From the NCBI GenBank assembly GCA_030762175.1, contig CM060843.1:111383869-111447868 (forward strand): 64,000 bases of DNA, read 5' to 3'. The stretch comes from Metallyticus violacea. Taxonomy: Eukaryota > Arthropoda > Insecta > Mantodea > Metallyticidae. The position numbers and the translations under genes are program-made. Shown one piece after another: positions 1 through 10,080 of this stretch. The notes beneath the pieces were generated by a model. The model searched no databases. It was not told the origin of the DNA and saw only the letters and a program-made list of their open reading frames with translations. Within the stretch, counting starts at the first letter, position 1. Each line of letters starts with the position of its first letter.

Positions 1-40
1 GTTTTCCAATGCCACTTCAAAATTGCTTTCTACTGTTTAA

Positions 41-208
41 ACGATAATCTTGGCTCCATTTTGTTGCAGCAACGCTAGCATAACATGTGAGTCGCGTCTC
101 TTTACAGAATATCATACGATAATCTTGGCTTCATTTGTTCATTGTCGATTTACCTGTCACATAGCAACGCTATCATAATGTATGTGAGTCACATATCATA
201 CTACATAT
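41..208. repeat. Imperfect two-copy tandem duplication
   Basis: Two adjacent segments share, in the same order, CGATAATCTTGGCT, CAACGCTA, ATCATAA/CATAACATG, TGTGAGTC and ATATCATA. The first runs from about 41 to 116 and the second from about 117 to 208, which carries a short extra insert. This is a local duplication that has since diverged. No coding potential is seen. Confidence 0.6.
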
Positions 209-364
209 TATTGCTGTTTTTCGGCCCAACTTTGAAACATATTAAATAGATACCTGCGTGAAAGTGTGTACACATTTTTGGCACCCTCAGTATATGTATA
301 CATACAGAACATCACTGCACCAAATTCTTTACTGCATTAACATTATTTTATTTGTTTATTTATT

Positions 365-610
365 TATTTTAGTCTGCAGCAAGGAATGGACTGCTTCTTT
401 GACTTCATTAGTCCCAAATATTTCTCCTTGCCGAGCTTCTTTCAGGAGTGCAAATGGACGATAATTTGAGGAAGTAAAATAGAGACTATATGGCTGAAAA
501 CTCAATCTCCGAATGGTGTCACGAGAGGTACAGAGGCCATGTGAAAGCGTGCATTATCATGAAAGAGGAAAGTAACTTCCTATTGTGTCCGCTCTTCAAT
601 ATTGCTCTGT
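365..610 (-). pseudogene. Mariner-family transposase C-terminal relic
   Basis: Read on the minus strand with frame changes, this stretch gives FHDNARFH (near 560), the block around the second catalytic aspartate of mariner transposases (usually HDNARPH). It is followed by IRRLSFQPYS, then NYRPFALLKEARQGEIF and NEVKEAVHSLLQ (about 365-450). In intact proteins the corresponding order is HDNARPH, a PYSPDLAPSDYHLFGPLKEAL block, then a DEEVKEAV block. The PYSPDLAPSD part is partly deleted, so the third catalytic residue is lost. More degraded homology may extend to about 700. No terminal inverted repeats were found at this end of the window. It is a dead copy and not obviously the same family as the mariners at 22.7 and 25.8 kb. 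The family order of motifs is from knowledge; the residues are read from the sequence. Confidence 0.6.
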
Positions 611-779
611 ACCTAGAGCTATTCACCCACTGTTTCCTGATATGCTCCAGAATTGTTTCTTTAATATCTCAGATGATGTTCAACAGTGACTTTATGGTGG
701 AAGATTGGGACCTGCAACTACTTGACTGGAGAAGATGTCTGTTCCTGTTTTTTGTTTTGTTTTGTTTTACTTAATTTTA

Positions 780-3635
780 AAAGATAAACTGCGCTGAATA
801 AAAATTTTCTAAAATCATGACAGATATGTATGGATGTTTTAAACTCTTCTGTCATAACGTGCATGTTTATTTTCATTGTAATTCTAATTCTAATTGTGAG
901 AACTTGAATTAATTACGCGGATGTCATATCCATTTCGCCGTTAGTTGCCGCTCTGACTGCCGATACTCCAACTACCGTAAAGCGGGCTATAAAATGCTGA
1001 AAGACCCGATACAATGCGTTCTATAAGAGTAAAAATAGTTCTTAGTGTATTTTAAATTGCGAATAATTCACATATAAAGGCGTGCAGAGAATCTAAAGTG
1101 GGAACTTTCCGTGTCTAAAGCATTATTTTATGCTTCCCTTATTGAAATATGTTTTATATATTTATGTGTATAGCTTTTTATTCTGAACAAGATCAACTTC
1201 AGTAACCCGCTACTTGCTCCGTTTATGCCAAGTTTTTAAACAAAGTACACTATGCGGACGACCACATGCTTTATTTTCCGGAATATAAGGGTCGCTTCAC
1301 AAATAAATAATGCCCCCTGGTTACAAAAATACACGGGAGTAAAAACGTGGTGTCTGCCAGAGCTATCCATCCTCTCTCTCTTGCTCTCACCCTCCCTCAT
1401 TCCTTTTCTCCTTTTTACTCTCGATACATTTTATTGTTTGGAGCCTGCAAACATTTCCATAGATGGCACTGCATATACACGCAGAAAGACTATACGAAAA
1501 AGTGGAGTTTACATTTATATTAGTACACAAAACGCTACAGGGCTGCATACATATAAATTCGTTTGCGGAATGCTTTCAACATATTTGGGCAGTAGTTAAC
1601 ATGGCAAGCTAAAAACATTTTGGAGAGTTCCTATGGAAATTTAAAAAAATGCGCAAGTAAGGGTCATATATACCTTTATATTAGATCGTGAGAGAATATC
1701 CTCAGCAGATGACCTGTCTATTTGTCGGGATGTCATGCTAATGTGTTGGGCCTTTGTAGAATATTTTAAAAATCCAGCCATGTGTTTAACCTTAGGCTAT
1801 GTAGATTTATAATATGTCCAACATCGTCAAAACCAATCTGCAGTTCTGGCGGTAGCAAAGCACAGCAGCGAAGAATCGCAGTGCGTTACCGATCGATAGT
1901 GCTATGTTATGATTAATCGGCATTGTGATACGCCGCTTAGAAATGAAGGGCTGCGGGTTTCAAGCCTATAGTTTAACTCTACGTGCGCCACGCTTGATGT
2001 ACAACAATGCAGAACGGAACTGTAAATTTTATATGGTCTTTGTTATTACCTTGCAAAAGGTGCAATATAATTTTACTTTTGTATCATTTAACAGCGTTTT
2101 ATTTATTTTTTAAGTATTTGGGGTATTTTATAGCACCTTAGCAACTATTGCGCCATGTGGAAGCTAATATAAAATTAAATTAACTGAAAGGATTACCTTT
2201 ACATATCTACCATCAAATATCACAAGCATTGGTGAGCTGAATGAAGAACTGTCGATATTAAATCAAATAACACATCTGCAATGGGAAACAAAGAAGGATA
2301 TGTGAAACAGGCTTAGCAACAAAAACATCTCGTGCAGCAGAAACCAAACGAGATAAAAAGTAAAAGAATTTACTTATTGGAAACCTTTGAAATGAAAATA
2401 AGCAAAATTTTGATAAGTGCACAAATACTGAATAAATCACATAAAAATTAAGTAAATGCTGGAAAGGATGCAGTATCAAAATTGAATAATCATGTATAAA
2501 ATATGAATCCTAAATGAATGCTCCGATTACTTAGGGACAGTGAGGTGGCTCGAGGGTGGGAATAGCAAGCTAATAGCTTAACTAAAGGAACGAAAGAAGA
2601 AAAATATTTCTTAAAATAAGGAACAGTAAAGGCGTTGCATGTGCAAGGAAGAGTTTAAACTTGAAAGATCGATTAGTGGTATCGAAAGGCCACCCTTGTG
2701 TCCGCGCTTCATATGAGGACGAACAAACTCTATCAAGGACTGCGACGGAATAAATGAGATGCCGACATGGACGTAGAGGCTTGTCGTCGTTGTCATAGAC
2801 GTGACTAACACCACTACAATATACTCGAGTAGTTCAGGGTTTGATAACGTAACTGGATTTTCAGATTGAGGTTTCTGGGGTGAAAGGAGTGTGGTTGTTT
2901 TTTAAGTATAATAAAAATCACCACGAATAGAAATCTACGGAGTTTATTCATGTTTTGTATTACCACAACAGTACATTTTTTTCTAATTACGGTATGTTCT
3001 GAGGACATAATTATATGCAGGTTAAATACGAGACAGAAATGTTACAATTATGTTTCTCTCCCAAAAACTGTATATGGATATTAATTCACACTCGTAATTC
3101 CTATCATTTTACCACAAATAATTTTGTAATTTATTCCACGAAATATTAATTGCAGCTTCTCTTTATGTAATGTTAAATACTGTTTCTTTATACGAAGTAA
3201 GAACCACGATTTCTGCGAATGGAATTTAAAACACGACTTGTCTCGACCGAATCCAACACGTAACTAGAAAACAGTCACCTATTACAATAGTATTGTAATA
3301 ATACTATACGTTACAATGCATTATATTTTCAACATACGTATACTAAGCGAATGAAATTCGTTCGTTTCAATTTAGTCTCAATAAAACTGTCTGTCTCGTC
3401 TTTCATTCTTGGTACACATTGTTAATATTGTTACGCTTGCCATTGGTTGATTTACTTAGTATTTTCTTATCTGTAGTTTTAATGTTTTCGTATTCTTGGC
3501 TATGTATGTGTTCATTTGAACCGTTATATTTTTCTTACTCGGTATTGCCATAAAAGCCAACAAACAAACATTAAGACACACATTCTATTAGCCCTGTATG
3601 ATACATGAAATCTATACAAATAAGCTTGCTAGATT
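780..3635. other. Unassigned AT-rich DNA
   Basis: No gene, transposon motif or tRNA-like promoter was recognised. Short open frames here lack protein-like composition. The only small structure noted is a near-perfect palindrome at 3281-3299 (ATTACAATA, one base, TATTGTAAT). Confidence 0.5.
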
Positions 3636-4040
3636 TATACGATTTAAAATATATTACCAACGAATATTTGTTATTTGAATTGAAAATTAAAACTATTACC
3701 TAATATTAAAAAATGTGCAAATAAAATTATTAAATATATATGATTAAAACATATTATCAATGAATGTTTGGAGCTTTAAATCGAATATTATGGCCTTTAT
3801 CTTACGTAACAACATACGTAAATGAACTTCTAAAATTAACATAGCTAAATAGCTATTACTATTAAATGTTTGTGGCTTTATATTTGAGATTATAGCCTTT
3901 ATATAATATAAATACATATGAACGTGCATAATAAAATAATATTGTTAAACAACTGCTATTGATGAATGTTTACGGTCTTAAATCGGATATTTTCCGTTTG
4001 AGGATTCCTCTTTGTATACAAACGTCCCATTATTAATAAT
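3636..4040. repeat. Tandem array of about four ~100-bp units
   Basis: The core TGAATGTTT followed by a CTTTAAATCGAATATT-like block recurs at about 3662 (degenerate), 3761, 3863 and 3963, a spacing of 99 to 102 bp. The second and fourth units are the most alike. The spacers are AT-rich and diverged. The second unit contains a small inverted repeat, TTACGTA / TACGTAA. This is an old minisatellite-like expansion with no coding content. Confidence 0.65.
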
Positions 4041-7000
4041 CGTTAGAGGCAATCAAAAACGACATCTTTCTATGAATTAAGGCATTATCTTAATGACCAA
4101 GGTACCCAAAATGACAGCATTATATTATTCCAAAGAACCTCTTTACATGCAGCACATTTGTATGCAATTGGAGAAGGTAATGCCATATTTGAGGCAGAAA
4201 TCGCATCGCATAAATAGAGCTGTCAACCAATCTCCCACACTCTATTATGTCTCATCATGGGTAGAGTAATGGAAGCAGAAAGTTATTATGTCTAATTATA
4301 CGGTACGGTCATAAATCGTGTGCGCAGAGTAGGTAGTCAATAAAGTATATTGCGTCATGCTTGTTGTTGCATTGAATGATACTTAACCACATGTTAACCA
4401 CATGTTCAGAATTATAAATTATCTTCTTAATGTATTATCTTATTTATTTCTCATTATCATTAGAAAGTTCATAATTTGATTCATATCAGCATTTCATTTT
4501 AATATTTATATAGTTTTCTTGGTGCAACAACACGTCCATGTTCTGAATTGATTATTTTCCATTTATGAGGAAGGGTCATTAATTGGACTTTTATAATGCT
4601 TTCTGTTACAATAGTAATATAGACATTTTTATACATAAGTCACCCTGCCTCACAACACACTCAGTTCACCTGTGTGCAAGTTTATGTTTTCATCCGCAAA
4701 CTTCCGGACCCCGTAATTATTCTTTCAAAATGTAAAATTTCCATGGCGCCACTTTCGACTGTATGGTTTAAAAATATTTCAAAATCTCAAATTTCACAGT
4801 TTAGTGTTATCTTCTGTAAGCGCAGCAGTATATGGGTGGGCGTTGGCATGAAGTAGTAAGCTCATTTGGAAAAATGTACACGGTGTTTTGCTTCAAACTG
4901 TTCACAAGCATGCCACCAATAGAGAGCCACTGACATTGCAATAGATCGTTTTTTTTTTTTTTTTTTTTTTTTTTTGCAGCAACTTTGTCAGCAGTGAAAT
5001 TTTAATGCTACTTGCAGTAACTTTGGAACCAAAGCCCCCTAATTGGAGTAAGTATTAGGACCCCATCATAACAAAAGTAATTTAAGATAGGTTTTACTGC
5101 ATTACGCCTATGTACTCCTGACGTTTATTTTGGTCAAATTTCTATGTTGCCATTTGATTCAAAATTTACTTCAACTAGCCTTTGTAACACTTACAACATC
5201 TTCCCATTAAAGTTTGTGGTTGTCACTATGGGGGGGGGGGTGTACTGTGAATATAATAAGCTCTAGAGGTACCGTGGAAAGGCGACGTAATAGTAAGGAA
5301 GAAGAGGGTAACCTGGTAAGACTCAACGGTACTTTTCAATGCACTTTAATAAATATATTGAAGTGTCCAAAGCAAAGAAAATAAATAGCTGCATATTTAA
5401 AAATGGTAGGACGTGAACTAAACACACAAGAGTAATAATAATATATGCTGTGAAAGATTAAAATTAAAAGATTTAACAATGATCCTGACGAACACTCAAA
5501 AAATGTGGCTTATTTGACTACCAGAATGTATTAAATTTCCGGCACAACAATAACCATTAATTAGACTACAAGTAGCCTTCACACTTCAATGGACAAACAA
5601 TCCAATAAATGTGAAATGCATGATTGTAAAGTAAATTGCCAAGGCAAGAACACAACGAAACATCTGTCTGCCATAAATCACTTAAGCAAAAAAATAGTAG
5701 CATTATGTAAAAATTACATCTTGTTCTGCAAACTACTAAAATCTAAAAACACTATAAACTAACTGATTTTACAACAAATAACTGGATCACTGGCTACCCA
5801 GCCAAGAAATTTCTAATTATTACACTGAAGGACCGGAGCGTCCTGACTGCTTCTGTTCAGGAAGAATGCTAGAGGTGGCTTTCGGCAGACGCTGCGAAGA
5901 AAAGTCCGCTCCCTTGAGTGTTTGTTAACAGACAGAAGTATTAACCAATCAACGACAGCACGCATCACAAGATTATTCTCACATCACGGTTCGAAAGGCA
6001 CTGAAAACAATAAAGGGCCGAAGTGAAAGTATTCACTTAAGTTGACTGGTTATTTGTATACAACACAGTTATACAAAGTAATCGTATTTTTGCTTAACCT
6101 GATAATGAATGGCGCTGTTCCGTCTAAATTAGCATTTAATTAAAATATTTCATTATTAACAAGCAGTTAAATCATATACATATTAGTAAATAACAAAATT
6201 TCAAGTAATTAAAAAGGAAGGGAAATCTTATGAAATAACACATCCTAGTTTTAAAATAGAAAGTTTCTAACCTGAACTGTATATCAAATTTCATATTCTA
6301 TTGTGTACATTAAGAAGGAACAAATTCATAATATTACCGATTACCTGATATTGGAATTTTGCAGAAGTAAAAGCTTCTCGTACTGGGCAAATGAACCGGA
6401 TATGAAAAGTAACAGAATGTCCGAATGACGCAAAGTTCGAAACTCCAATAGGACCGGAATATTGCGGGAATAAAGTAAAAAGTCTTGGCAAAACATTTAT
6501 ATTTCTAAGTTTTTTTTTATATTCTCTCACAAATAGCAACATTTGGCATAGTATTGTAAGTCCTATTAAAATATCTGCTTGAATGTGAGAAATGATCAAA
6601 ATAACATATAAACATAAACGTTATAGCCAAACGCTGTAATACGCGTTGGTATTTGTACTCTGCAGAATTTGTTCCATTTTTTTAAAAAAACTTCACAATT
6701 AGGCTCTATAAAAAGTTTATATGGTTTTAGTTGTTGTAGTATGTGTATCTTTAGTATTGTAAAATTATATATAATACAAATATATTTAATACATAGGTCG
6801 TCGACCGTGCATATGTAAATACCATACACAATTATAGAGAGGGAAAACAATACAAATATAAAACAATAATAATAAATAAAAAAGGAAGAGTGGAATTTAC
6901 AGATACATGAGTGAAAACAATTTATAATTTATAATTACACTGGTTATTGCGTTCCAAGCAGAAAATAAATTGTTTTTAGCTTTGTACACTTTCGCTAGGA

Positions 7001-7329
7001 AAATGCCCTTACTCAGCCAGTTTGTGTGATTCACAAACAGTTCTCAGCATGATGTTCATCTCTAACTCCCTTGGGAAAATGTTCTGGAAACAGCGTTTTT
7101 CTCAAGTGTTTCAGTGGGTACATTCTGCCAGAATATGTACCTAATCTTCATCCGACCCAAAAAGGGACACATTCTCCTTCCAGGCCAGACCTAGAACGAA
7201 CATATACGTACCCTAGGTTAATCTAATTTCATTGGATAGGTTCAAGGAGACTTTGCGTTACACTCTGCCTCGATCTACTGCCAACTTATATCCTTGTTAT
7301 AACCTTCCTCCATGCATTTGTATTATTTC
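4041..7329. other. Unassigned AT-rich DNA with homopolymer runs
   Basis: It contains a T27 run (4949-4975) and a G11 run (5230-5240). The T run could be the tail of an old minus-strand retroposon, but no body was recognised. A more GC-balanced patch at 5785-5990 has no identifiable origin. The reverse-transcriptase relic that follows may extend down to about 7010, but I could not support that. Confidence 0.45.
4949..4975. repeat. Poly(T) run, 27 nt
   Basis: An uninterrupted T run on the plus strand. It would be a poly(A) tail on the minus strand if a retroposon lies on its right side. Confidence 0.9.
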
Positions 7330-7905
7330 CATTATCTTGTCGCCACAATGAGACCCTTTCCATTTATGCAGTATAAAACTTGTGTTGTATTCTGTATCTG
7401 GTGTCTTAGCACTTGGTCTCCCTGCACTAGTCTAAGTGCCATCTTTGTTTTACTATGAACCGTATCTTCATAGCAACCCAACTCCCTCCCACACGATCCC
7501 ACCGTTTGACATTCCTTTGCAGAACCCAACTCCTTGGAATTTTATTTACATGTTCAGCTCTCCCCATCCTCATATTTCACTTCCATAGAGCAGAATAGAT
7601 TTAATCATTATATAGTACATCCTCTCTAGTGTATCTACTGGTATATCTGAAACGCGAGTCAGAACACGAAGTAACTCATTTAGTGACCTGGTACTTTATA
7701 ATCAATAACAACAGATAAGTGTTTACTCCATTTTCCTCTCATAATAAAGGTTACTCCTAAATAACAAAACATTATAACATTTTGTATTTCTTCTCCACTA
7801 CAATACCATTTTTCACCTCTGTTTTACACGCAGGTTTTAGTGCCATTGTTTTGATTTTGTTGCTAGAGATAAAATAATTATATCGTCAGCATACAAAAGC
7901 ACAGA
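7330..7905 (-). pseudogene. Non-LTR retrotransposon reverse transcriptase, C-terminal relic
   Basis: On the minus strand, 7870-7902 reads LLYADDIIILS, the catalytic YxDD box of reverse transcriptases in its YADD form, typical of non-LTR elements. After a decayed stretch, about 7580-7695 reads LNELLRVLTRVSDIPVDTLE and then IKSILLYGSEI, a stop, GWGE. This corresponds to the ILLYGSEIWG block downstream of the catalytic core in CR1/RTE-like proteins; the Trp has become a stop. Further on, IKFQGVGFCKGMSNG resembles the KFCKRILGV block. Several stops and frameshifts make it inactive. The upstream fingers and endonuclease are absent, so it is a 5'-truncated or eroded copy. The catalytic box and the LYGSE block are seen directly; the clade is not resolved. 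Confidence 0.78.
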
Positions 7906-9298
7906 AATGCTAATATTGCTACTTCAGGAACATGCATGTTTTCTGCCTACAGAGCATCCGATATATAACTATAAGCAGATTAAACAATAATAGCGATAGA
8001 ACCGTGAACTCCTGCTGGCTGGTCTGCGTTCTTTACTGTTTTGGCCTAATTTAACCCCCCGAATTACACATCGCTCTGTATCTGCATCAAAGCTTTTATC
8101 ATTTTGTTGGAGACACCTTTCTGACACGGTTTCGCCCACCGAACATCTCGAATGGTATTTTAAAATTAAAAAATAAACAGTATAGTTTACCCATTTTTCT
8201 TTTTAGGTTCATATATATTAGCGTCTTATAAAAGAAATACTATTATCTACTTCCCTGCAACCTACTTGATATATAGGTTTTATTACCAGTGCCTCGGTAA
8301 TAAAAACGTGCGTTAAATAATAACAATAATAATGATAATAATAATAACAACGACAACACAACAAATGTAAGTCGCGATATAATGCACAAATTTAAATCTA
8401 CCGGTTCGTTGCAAAACAACAATTACCAGCAAAAAAGTAAAGTTTTAACAAAGAAAGCTGGGCAAAATTGCATAGATCTTGACCATTTGCTAATAAAATC
8501 ACTCTAGAAATTAACTTAAAATATAGACTTTTCGGGATGTAAAGAAAAACTATAGCAATGAAAACAGAATTCTATGTAACGATCAGAACGTGTTTTCACC
8601 ATATAATTGCTGTTACGTCGAGGGATGACAACTTCATTATTTTCTATACACGTTATAGGAAACAGCAGAAATACAGGTGCCGCCGGCTGCTATATACGCG
8701 TAGAGCCGAAACATGAAACACAGCCTGAAGATGGTACTTTAATACGCTCTTGTGTATGTTATTTCATTAACTGTGCAACCGCTCTTGCACCCCGCTCCCC
8801 ACCAAGACATAATAGATATGCGATTTTATATCAATAATAACCTATGTATACTGTGTAAGAAAATTTGTAATTTAATTTTGTACGCATAACGAAGGAACAT
8901 TTGTAAGGGATTGATTCTCGATTGCATCTATCTCGCCTGGAGCGACCTAGATGTCCCTCACAAAAGAAACAATTAACGCTAGTGCAGACTGCCCATAACA
9001 AAAGAAAAGTTCATGTTCCCCAGTCGCTAAGCTAAGGGTTGGCCAGTTAGAAACTCCAAAAGGCTCCGTAACAAGGCAATAACCTTACCGGTCACCTTCT
9101 TCGGCAGGCTATAAGAAGAGTTTATGTTTAAAAGTTTAAGAGTAGCGCCAAAAGCTGACCGGAAGCTCGCCAAAGAGTATTTTGATAGCTCAGCTTCCCT
9201 GAGTTTGGGTAAGAATACCCGTATGAGCTAAGAGAGCGACACCACCACGGTTTAAAATTTAAAAAAATGGGACCATCCATTGCAATTTTCATTCTTAC
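7906..9298. other. Unassigned DNA with a trinucleotide repeat
   Basis: It holds an AAT/AAC-type simple repeat at about 8315-8363. A short dispersed repeat at 8676-8730 recurs at 52423-52476. From about 8900 the composition becomes more GC-balanced and continues that way through the SINE to about 10,080. Confidence 0.5.
8676..8730 (+). repeat. Short dispersed repeat, copy 1
   Basis: GTGCCGCCGGCTGCTA, then a short variable stretch, then GCCGAAAC, A-rich sequence and an ACAC-GC-TGA block. The same order occurs at 52423-52476 with about a dozen differences. It is a fragment of an unidentified repeat family. Confidence 0.55.
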
Positions 9299-9618
9299 TT
9301 CGATCCTTACGTCGGTCCTGGTGGTGTAGTGGTTACCATACTTGCCTCCTATACCCAAGATCGCGGGTTCGAACCCGGCCAGAACCGATGGATTTTTTCG
9401 GGCGTAAAAAATCCTAAATATGGCTTCCTTCGGAAGGGAAGTAAAGCCGTGGGTCCCGTGTCGTACATTTACGGCACGAAAAAGAACCTCAAGCCTGAAA
9501 GAGAGGCCTCTGTGCAAAATTTGTCGGCCGTTTCACGCCCAGAGTTGAATGGGACACTGATGACCTGAGATGTTAAAGAGCGTCCATAAATAAATCAATC
9601 AATCAATTCGATCCTTAC
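9299..9618 (+). mobile_element. SINE-A copy 1, tRNA-derived, with perfect target-site duplication
   Basis: The element runs from 9311 to 9606 and is flanked by a perfect 12-bp direct repeat, TTCGATCCTTAC, at 9299-9310 and 9607-9618. Its head is tRNA-like: A box TGGTGTAGTGG at 9322-9332 and B box GGTTCGAACCC at 9366-9376, spaced as in a tRNA-type RNA polymerase III promoter. The body contains a hairpin-forming stretch (CCTTCGGAAGG), then AAAGCCGTGGGTCCCGTGTC, and it ends in a short (TCAA)n tail. This is the best-preserved member of the family here; others lie at 19436, 19724 (reverse), 40580 and 43707. Frames running across it on either strand are not genes. The central GGTCCCGTGT stretch recalls central domains shared by some invertebrate SINEs, but that is from memory and unverified. 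Confidence 0.92.
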
Positions 9619-10080
9619 TGCACATACACGGGGAGCAGTTCTCCGTAGACATTCAGTTGGCAGTGTCATTCTCATTCGCTTGCTCGTCTGCGCGTACACG
9701 GCCATATTCGCTTCTTCTTAGTACAGCCGGCACTCTTGGTTTAGTTTACGTTCTTGGTTCAACTCTTGCTTTGGTATTCGCAGTTCGGCTTCAGTATTCA
9801 TCTGGCACGATCATTATTAGTTCAGTCTTAGCTTAGTTGAGGCGTTGTGATTCAGCATGCGAGCATCTAAGCATTCGACATTCGTTCTCAGTGAATTAAT
9901 CAGTTTTCAACAATCAGCTTTGCTTCCGTCTCCGATACAGTCCGCGCGCCAACAACGTAAGCTTGGTCCAGGTAATATCCTCATCGAGGAGCATAACAGA
10001 GAGAAACGATCAAATAAAACAATTAAGAAGTCTGTGAATACTCGCTGATTAATTTGCTACAACTTCTCTCCAATTCTCCT
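9619..10080 (+). other. GC-balanced segment, possible promoter and first exon
   Basis: This stretch is clearly richer in G+C than its surroundings and has no recognised repeat. It has an arthropod initiator-like TCAGTT at 9653-9658 and a pyrimidine-rich stretch resembling a 5' leader. An ATG at 9857 opens a frame of 63 codons. Two plausible splice donors interrupt that frame: AAC|GTAAGC at 9957 and CAG|GTAATA at 9972. No TATA box is seen. The predicted N-terminus (MRASKHSTF...) matches nothing I recognise. An alternative is the LTR or leader of an unrecognised retrotransposon. Confidence 0.22.

Noticed and set aside
1252..1599. 115-codon plus-strand frame
   Set aside because: Low-complexity Leu/Ser/Pro middle from a CT-rich stretch and no recognisable domain.
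9366..9376. tRNA gene call for the SINE heads (9.3, 15.3, 19.4, 20.9, 37.1, 43.7, 51.2 kb)
   Set aside because: A and B boxes are present but the sequences do not fold into complete tRNAs with acceptor stems; each head continues into a shared non-tRNA body with a SINE tail.
9128..9568. Overlapping open frames of 129 (minus) and 79 (plus) codons
   Set aside because: Both run through the SINE-A body; the same peptides recur wherever that SINE occurs.
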